A stretch of DNA of 9,071 bases from Lachnospiraceae bacterium (GTDB lineage Bacteria > Bacillota > Clostridia > Lachnospirales > Lachnospiraceae), in NCBI GenBank assembly GCA_017613225.1, contig JAGAEH010000118.1, positions 1 through 9,071 of the forward strand. The letters are read 5' to 3'. The position numbers and the translations under genes were made by a program. The notes below the pieces were generated by a model, which was not told the origin of the DNA, ran no database searches, and saw only the letters and a list, made by a program, of their open reading frames with translations. Shown here piece after piece: positions 6,567-9,071 of the stretch. Within the stretch, counting starts at the first letter, position 1, and every line of letters starts with the position of its first letter.

Positions 6567-6599
6567 GTCATCGCCTCCTTAATTTGTATCGCTCTGTTG

Positions 6600-9071
6600 T
6601 TATTTAAAGTATTTCATCGCCGCTTCGAACATGCGCATGTCGTAATTGCCCGGTACGTTCCTGTACAGTCCGGGGTAGAAGCGCTCGTTGTGGCCCATCT
6701 TGCCCAGTACGCGGCCGTCGGGAGAGGTAATGCCCTCGATGGCGTAGACGGAATCGTTGGGGTTGAAGCGGATCTCGCCGGTGGCGCTGCCGCCCAGATC
6801 TACGTACTGAGTGCAGATCTGTCCGTTGGCCGCCAGTTTCGCCACCACTTCATCGCTGGCCAGGAAGCGGCCCTCGCCGTGGGAAACTGCCACGTTGTAG
6901 ATCTCGTCCATGTCCGCCAGGGCAAGCCAGGGGGACTTGTTGGAGGCTACACGGGTGCGCACGATCTTGGACTGATGCCTGGCGATGGTGTTGAAGGTCA
7001 GGGTGGGCATGGTCTCGTCCGTGTCCAGGATGCGGCCGTAGGGCACCAGGCCCAGCTTGATCAGCGCCTGGAAGCCGTTGCAGATGCCGCACATCAGGCC
7101 CTCGCGCCGGTCCAGAAGCTCCGTCACGCCGTCCTTGATGGCCGGGTTGCGGAAGAAGGCCGTGATGAACTTGCCGGAGCCGTCGGGCTCGTCGCCGCCG
7201 GAAAAGCCGCCGGGGATGAAGATCACTTGGGACTCTTTGACCTTTGCCGCGAATTCTTCCACGGAGCTGCGGATGGATTCGGCGCTGTAGTTGCGCACCA
7301 CGAAGACCTCCGGCTCGCCTCCCGCCTCGCGGATGGCGTGGGCGGAATCCATTTCGCAGTTGGTGCCCGGGAAGGCGGGGATCAGCACCCGCGGCTTCGC
7401 GAATTTGGTGCTGCAGACCGGCCAGCTCTCCGCCTTATAGGTAAAGTTCGTCATGGGCTGCCCGCTGTCCGGGATATTGTTGGCAAACACGCTCTCCAGC
7501 CTGCCTTCGTACCGGCCGAGCAGATCTTCCAGGGAGACCGTCTCGCCGTCCCAGATAAAGGCGGGATCATTGGCAGTAACGCCCACGGATACGGCGTTTT
7601 CGGGGATCTCCGCTCCTTCCGCCAGCTCCAGCAGGAAGCTGCCGTAGCTGTAGCCGAAGATCTGCTGCAGGGTAAGCCCTTCATTGAACCGGAAGCCGCA
7701 GCCGTTGCCCAGGCACATCTTTAAAACGCCTTCGGCCACGTCGCCCATGGTGGGGGTCCAGGCTGCCAGCACCTTGCCGGCCCGCATCAGTTCCGTCACC
7801 TGACCGCAGAGCCTGATGAAGGACTCCGTCGTGGGCAGGCCGTTTTCATCGTACTCCGGCAGCAGCTGCACCACTTTGTGCGGGCATTTTTCCGCGTCTT
7901 TGAATTCCGGCGAGATGACCTCGTTCACCTTACCCATGGTCACCGCGAAGGAGATCAGGGTGGGCGGCACGTCCAGCTTTTCAAAGCTGCCGCTCATGGA
8001 GTCCTTGCCGCCGATGGCGCCGATGCCCAGGCCCATCTGGGCCTCAAAGGCGCCCAGCAGGGCCGACAGGGGCTTGCCCCAGCGGGTGCCGTCGGTGCCA
8101 GGTTTTTCAAAGTATTCCTGGAAGGACAGATAGGTGTCCTTAATGTCCGCGCCGGTGGCGATCAGCTTTGCCACGCTGGAGATGACCGCCAGATAGGCTC
8201 CGTGGTAGGGGCTCTTTTCAGAGATGAAAGGATCGAAGCCCCAGGCCATGAAGGAGCAGTCGTCGGTCTTTTTGACGTCCTCCGGCAGGCGGTGCACCAT
8301 GGCCTGGATGGGAGTCATCTGGTTCTTTCCGCCGAAGGGCATCAGCACCGTGCGGCCGCCGACAGTGGAGTCGAAGCGCTCCGAAAGGCCGCGCCTGTCG
8401 CAGATGTTCAAGTCTTCCGCCACGGTTCTGTAATTCTCCGCAAAGCCGCCGGTGATCTCCTTCTGCCAGGGCTGGGGATCGTTGGCTTTGACGCGGATGT
8501 GCTTTTCCGCCCCGTTGGAATTCAGGAAATCCCTGGAGAGATCCAGGATCTTTTTGCCCTTCCAGTGCATCACCAGGCGGGGCTCCTCCGTCACCACCGC
8601 CACAGGGGTGGCTGACAGGTTTTCCTTTTCGGACAGAGCGATGAACTTCTCCGCGTCCTCCGGAGCCACCACTACCGCCATGCGCTCCTGGGACTCGCTG
8701 ATGGCCAGCTCCGTACCGTCCAGTCCTTCGTATTTTTTCGGCACCTTGTCCAGGTCGATGGACAGGCCGTCCGCCAGTTCTCCGATGGCCACGGACACGC
8801 CGCCCGCGCCAAAGTCGTTGCAGCGCTTGATCATGCGGGTGGCTTCTCCCTTTTTGAACAGCCGCTGCATCTTGCGCTCCTCCGGCGCGTTGCCCTTCTG
8901 CACTTCCGCCCCGCTCTTTTCCACGGAGTGGGAGTCGTGGGCCTTGGAAGATCCGGTGGCGCCACCGATGCCGTCGCGGCCGGTGGCCCCGCCCAGCAGG
9001 ATCACCACGTCTCCGGGTTCCGGCTCCTCGCGGCGTACGTTCTCCGCCGGGGCAGCCGCGATCACCGCGCC
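6600..9071 (-). CDS. purL: Phosphoribosylformylglycinamidine synthase, single-chain type (5' part outside window)
   Basis: The frame is open to the right edge; the GTG at 9065 is internal, and the window holds about the last 823 residues of a protein usually near 1,250-1,300. The enzyme converts FGAR, glutamine and ATP to FGAM, step four of purine synthesis. Visible parts are the end of the first synthetase half (GDVVILLGGATGRDGIGGATGSS, only in part quoted), the second ATP-binding half with GGKDSM (about 7994-8011), and a C-terminal glutaminase domain starting near VLIPAFPGTNCEMDSAHA. The nucleophile Cys is in CGICNGFQ (codon 7082-7080). The His and Glu of the triad are in GHNER (codons 6692-6690 and 6686-6684). 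All expected catalytic motifs in view are intact. The glutaminase fusion distinguishes it from the separate PurL/PurQ/PurS system. No terminator separates it from the sensor gene. Confidence 0.95.
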   Translation of the reverse strand, partial: GAVIAAAPAENVRREEPEPGDVVILLGGATGRDGIGGATGSSKAHDSHSVEKSGAEVQKGNAPEERKMQRLFKKGEATRMIKRCNDFGAGGVSVAIGELADGLSIDLDKVPKKYEGLDGTELAISESQERMAVVVAPEDAEKFIALSEKENLSATPVAVVTEEPRLVMHWKGKKILDLSRDFLNSNGAEKHIRVKANDPQPWQKEITGGFAENYRTVAEDLNICDRRGLSERFDSTVGGRTVLMPFGGKNQMTPIQAMVHRLPEDVKKTDDCSFMAWGFDPFISEKSPYHGAYLAVISSVAKLIATGADIKDTYLSFQEYFEKPGTDGTRWGKPLSALLGAFEAQMGLGIGAIGGKDSMSGSFEKLDVPPTLISFAVTMGKVNEVISPEFKDAEKCPHKVVQLLPEYDENGLPTTESFIRLCGQVTELMRAGKVLAAWTPTMGDVAEGVLKMCLGNGCGFRFNEGLTLQQIFGYSYGSFLLELAEGAEIPENAVSVGVTANDPAFIWDGETVSLEDLLGRYEGRLESVFANNIPDSGQPMTNFTYKAESWPVCSTKFAKPRVLIPAFPGTNCEMDSAHAIREAGGEPEVFVVRNYSAESIRSSVEEFAAKVKESQVIFIPGGFSGGDEPDGSGKFITAFFRNPAIKDGVTELLDRREGLMCGICNGFQALIKLGLVPYGRILDTDETMPTLTFNTIARHQSKIVRTRVASNKSPWLALADMDEIYNVAVSHGEGRFLASDEVVAKLAANGQICTQYVDLGGSATGEIRFNPNDSVYAIEGITSPDGRVLGKMGHNERFYPGLYRNVPGNYDMRMFEAAMKYFK

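Noticed and set aside
6597..7724. 375-codon open frame on the plus strand, opposite purL
   Set aside because: It lies entirely antisense to the conserved PurL glutaminase region, has no recognisable domain and is explained by codon bias.
9063..9065. GTG as the start of purL
   Set aside because: The frame is open upstream to the window edge, and the sequence around it is in the middle of the first synthetase half, so the true start is outside.

Overview
The window looks like a piece of a moderately high-GC Clostridia (Bacillota) chromosome, probably a Lachnospiraceae- or Oscillospiraceae-like gut bacterium. This rests on strong AAGGAGG-type ribosome binding sites, a lipoprotein with a TEAPTEPA-type linker, a LuxR-type response regulator paired with a 7TM histidine-kinase-like sensor, and a long single-chain PurL. 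The taxonomic call is inference from gene style, not from a marker gene.

Layout. A minus-strand GNAT acetyltransferase (1-698) runs off the left edge and carries two tandem copies of a short palindromic element in frame. A compact divergent promoter region (699-828) separates it from a plus-strand exported lipoprotein metallopeptidase of the M3 (oligoendopeptidase F-like) type (829-2706). A 184-nt interval (2707-2890) follows, holding a folded, repeat-like segment and an intrinsic terminator. The rest is on the minus strand. Read in transcription order it is: the 3' two thirds of purL (9071-6600, open at the right edge); a 7TM sensor with a degenerate kinase-like tail (6566-4929); a second membrane-anchored histidine kinase with recognisable ATP-binding motifs (4932-3616, overlapping the sensor by ATGA); and a NarL/LuxR-type response regulator (3541-2891).

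How the genes work together. The sensor, kinase and regulator form one signalling module in which sensing and catalysis appear to be split between two membrane proteins. The sensor has the large membrane domain but no visible phospho-acceptor histidine or ATP-binding boxes, while the second protein has a PAS-like region, a candidate His, an N box and glycine boxes. Only 33 nt separate purL from the sensor, with no terminator, so the module may be read through from the purine gene. The M3 lipoprotein and the GNAT protein share a divergent control region but have no clear functional link to each other.

The best candidates for a second look are the in-frame palindrome pair in the GNAT gene, the split two-protein sensor kinase, and the composite folded segment after the peptidase gene. 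None of these proves a new system. No CRISPR array, tRNA, rRNA, transposase or phage gene is visible.
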